Positions 5,271 to 7,039 of a DNA stretch of 7,039 nucleotides are shown here, piece by piece; within the stretch, counting starts at the first letter, position 1; the number at the start of each line of letters is the position of its first letter. Origin of the DNA: an uncultured Christensenella sp. GTDB lineage: Bacteria > Bacillota > Clostridia > Christensenellales > UBA3700. A program made the translations under genes and the position numbers. The stretch is from assembly GCA_910584035.1 (NCBI GenBank), contig CAJTZR010000102.1, positions 1 to 7,039 on the forward strand, written 5' to 3'. Below the pieces are notes generated by a model, which was given only the letters and a program-made list of their open reading frames with translations, ran no database searches and was not told where the DNA came from.

Positions 5271-6602
5271 ATGATATCAGCAAAAAACAAAAAACTTATT
5301 ATAGTTGTTAGTGCTGTTATGGCAGTAGTTTTTTTAGGTATTGTTGTAACAGTGAGCGTGTTGTTTACACGTTTAAAAGGCAGTAAATATGAAGATAACT
5401 GGTTTGCAAGTATGCAGTATGATATTGCTAAACATTCTGTTATTGTAGAAAAGGAAAAAGGTAAAGATTTTGTAATTTTACAGCTTACCGATATGCAACT
5501 TTGGTCAAATAGCAAGGATAACGAGGCAGCGTTTGTAATTGCCGAAAAGGCTATACAACAATCAAGTCCTAATCTTGTTGTTTTTACTGGCGACAATGTG
5601 TCTGGTGTGGGCGTTCCTGAACTGTTGAAAACTTTTATAAAAAAAGTTGAAAGCCTTGCAAAAGAATATAATTTTTTGTGGGCACCCGTTTTTGGCAACC
5701 ACGATAATGAAATGCGTGCGACTCCAAACTGGTCTGGGGACCAGTATCTAAAAGTAAGTGTGGATAACGGCGGACATTGCTTGTTCCGCAAAGGTCCAAC
5801 AAACTTGGGTGATGAGTATGGTGATTTACTAGGTAATTATGTAATAAACGTAAAAGAGGGTGACAAAATCGTTCAGTCGCTTTATATGTTAGATAATAGT
5901 GCTTATGCAAATTACTCACAGCATTTAATTGATAGTGTTAAGCAAAACGAGGGCAGAAGCAGTAAGGAAAGACCTTTCCCTTATGCACAAATCGCTTGGT
6001 GCGAATGGCAAGCAAAAAATATCAATAGTATTGCAGGCGGAATTGTTCCTAGTATTTTCTTTACGCATTGTGCACCATATGAAATGGGACATACTCTTTT
6101 TAAATATGTTGCTGGCAATGACGGAAAATTAAATACAGAGGACGATTTGAAAAAGCAATACAATGAGGGGTATTGGACTTTAGTTGGTGGTTATTCAAGT
6201 GGCAATGCAAGCGATGAGCCAACTATAAAACCTGCAAGCAGTGTAACGGAAACATTAGATTATCCTATTGTTGACGGCAAACAACTTAAAGGTTTGGCTG
6301 GCAGATTTGCATATGTGCCAGGTCACGCATTGTACAATACTGGTATAGTTGAAAAAATGAAAAATTTTGGTTTGAAGGGCTGGTTTGTCGGTCACGACCA
6401 CGAAAATGATATAATATTTGAATATGACGATATTATTTACGGATATGGCTTAAAAGCTGGTCCGTCACCAAAACCTTGGAATGATAGCTACTTTTTTGGT
6501 GGTACAACTTTAGTAATGAATGAACAAGGCAATATAACAGCTAATCATTTACAGATTATTAAGGCAAGCGATTATTGGAAAACAAGAACGCTAATTGCTT
6601 AA
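5271..6602 (+). CDS. Membrane-anchored calcineurin-like metallophosphoesterase
   Basis: The 443-residue protein opens with KNKK and one hydrophobic segment (about 9-33), an uncleaved signal anchor that places the enzyme outside the cell. The metallophosphatase metal-binding blocks are in order: TDMQ (Asp74, Gln76), GDN (Asp108, Asn109), GNHD (Asn143, His144), THCAP (His266) and GHDH (His375, His377). The usual DxH of block I is DxQ; a glutamine here is also known in the CSTP1/CPPED1 branch, so the site is probably still dinuclear and active. About 120 residues separate GNHD from His266, longer than in compact members, with many aromatic residues. The layout suits a phosphomonoesterase or phosphodiesterase of the Dcr2/PAP29-like or CSTP1-like groups; the substrate cannot be read from sequence. 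ATG at 5271 is preceded by AAGGGG (5261-5266) four bases upstream and by the long promoter leader. It is followed by its own terminator, so it is monocistronic. Confidence 0.88.
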   Translation: MISAKNKKLIIVVSAVMAVVFLGIVVTVSVLFTRLKGSKYEDNWFASMQYDIAKHSVIVEKEKGKDFVILQLTDMQLWSNSKDNEAAFVIAEKAIQQSSPNLVVFTGDNVSGVGVPELLKTFIKKVESLAKEYNFLWAPVFGNHDNEMRATPNWSGDQYLKVSVDNGGHCLFRKGPTNLGDEYGDLLGNYVINVKEGDKIVQSLYMLDNSAYANYSQHLIDSVKQNEGRSSKERPFPYAQIAWCEWQAKNINSIAGGIVPSIFFTHCAPYEMGHTLFKYVAGNDGKLNTEDDLKKQYNEGYWTLVGGYSSGNASDEPTIKPASSVTETLDYPIVDGKQLKGLAGRFAYVPGHALYNTGIVEKMKNFGLKGWFVGHDHENDIIFEYDDIIYGYGLKAGPSPKPWNDSYFFGGTTLVMNEQGNITANHLQIIKASDYWKTRTLIA

Positions 6603-6640
6603 TAGTCAAATTTATCATTAAAGATAATGTAGTAAAAATC

Positions 6641-6680
6641 AAAAAAATTGCGGGATAAGCATTTATTCCGTAATTTTTTT
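6641..6680 (+). terminator. Rho-independent terminator of the metallophosphoesterase gene
   Basis: AATTGCGGGATAA (6646-6658) pairs over 13 positions with TTATTCCGTAATT (6663-6675) around loop GCAT and leads into a run of T. Two pairs are G-U wobbles only when read as plus-strand RNA; on the other strand they would be A-C mismatches. This shows the hairpin serves the plus-strand gene that ends 39 nt upstream. Confidence 0.92.
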
Positions 6681-6943
6681 ATTCATTGAATATAAATTTT
6701 TATGCTCCGCCAACAATTCATAAATAATTATTAATGTTGACTTAATAAATACTAATTTTAAACATTTTAATATGTTTATTTAACTATGTGCATATAAAAG
6801 ATTGGTTTAACTTAAATCGTTACAATATAAATGCGAATAAAAGTATTAACTTAATTTAAAAATATTGTAATTTTAACAAAAGTAAGAACTTTCATCAAAA
6901 TAGTTGGGATATGATTTATAAGTGCGTAATATTATAAATTATG
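6681..6943. other. AT-rich stretch without a recognisable gene
   Basis: There is no open frame with a credible start and ribosome binding site on either strand. One promoter-like pair on the plus strand is TTGGTT (6803-6808), 17 bp, TATAAA (6826-6831). A second TATAAA lies at 6933-6938, without a good -35, and would start transcription almost exactly at the folded segment beginning at 6944. Nothing else is supported here. Confidence 0.4.
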
Positions 6944-7014
6944 TGTCGTTAAATTTGAGAGAACTCAAATTTAAACAAAAGCTGACGCTTTTTGCTTGAT
7001 AAATCAAGCCGACA
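6944..7014. other. Four-way-junction (cloverleaf) inverted-repeat element, possible structured RNA or palindromic repeat
   Basis: TGTCG (6944-6948) pairs with CGACA (7010-7014) and encloses three consecutive hairpins. Hairpin 1 is an 11-bp perfect stem TTAAATTTGAG/CTCAAATTTAA with loop AGAA (6949-6974). Hairpin 2 is AAAAGC/GCTTTT with loop TGAC (6977-6992). Hairpin 3 is GCTTGA/TCAAGC with loop TAAA (6994-7009). Only one or two unpaired bases lie between stems, and none between the closing stem and hairpins 1 and 3. Stem lengths and loops rule out a tRNA. It could be the start of a structured RNA, a dispersed palindromic repeat, or a mobile-element end. On the minus strand a short frame, open from the window edge to a TAA at 6941-6939, crosses the same bases, so it could alternatively be the tail of a gene entering from the right. 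Confidence 0.5.
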
Positions 7015-7039
7015 TTATTTGAATTGCCTTCAGCTACTG

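Noticed and set aside
5258..5919. Minus-strand open frames opposite the metallophosphoesterase
   Set aside because: They are antisense shadows without ribosome binding sites or recognisable domains, lying over a well-supported gene.
6066..6160. EF-hand-like loop in the phosphoesterase (NDGKLNTEDD)
   Set aside because: The acidic residues needed at loop positions 1 and 3 are absent, so only a superficial resemblance remains.
6616..6629. Small hairpin CATTA/TAATG after the metallophosphoesterase stop
   Set aside because: Five A/T-rich pairs without a U-tract; the strong terminator at 6641-6680 explains the 3' end.

Overview
The window is strongly AT-rich, with A/T-dominated intergenic stretches, canonical AGGAGG/AAAGGAG ribosome binding sites, sigma-A type promoters and U-tract terminators. 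Together with a dockerin-bearing surface protein and a Lgt/Lsp-type lipoprotein, this points to a low-GC Gram-positive bacterium, most likely a gut-type member of Clostridia (Bacillota). The lineage is inferred from these traits; there is no rRNA or marker gene to settle it.

Layout: (1) 2-2290 (+), the 3' part of a large exported protein with a signal peptide cut by the window edge, a nine-rung right-handed beta-helix and a C-terminal dockerin-like module. (2) 2291-2576, four imperfect ~30-bp AT repeats running into a strong hairpin terminator, then weaker inverted repeats. (3) 2577-3617 (-), a lipoprotein of the phosphatidylinositol-specific phospholipase C (PI-PLC X) superfamily with its catalytic residues, convergent with gene 1. 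(4) 3618-3968, a divergent intergenic region with a good promoter for the lipase, repeated ATGTAAA-type motifs and a hairpin/U-tract just before the next gene. (5) 3969-4901 (+), a complete tyrosine recombinase standing alone. (6) 4902-5270, a gene-free stretch with a perfect TTGACA-17-TATAAT promoter, a perfect 16-bp palindrome next to its expected start point and a ~225-nt leader. (7) 5271-6602 (+), a membrane-anchored calcineurin-like metallophosphoesterase with its own terminator. (8) 6681-7039, mostly featureless AT-rich DNA that ends in a compact 71-nt segment able to fold into a four-way (cloverleaf) junction.

Three of the four genes encode proteins exported to or anchored outside the membrane: a dockerin beta-helix protein, a PI-PLC-like lipase and a phosphoesterase facing outward. 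All are separately transcribed. The lipase and phosphoesterase could act in sequence on inositol lipid headgroups, but no operon supports this. The recombinase has no visible excisionase or mobile cargo; its target sites are not obvious. No known defence system, CRISPR array, tRNA or rRNA was found. The least explained pieces are the cloverleaf at 6944-7014, the operator-like palindrome with its long leader, and the repeated motifs before the recombinase.
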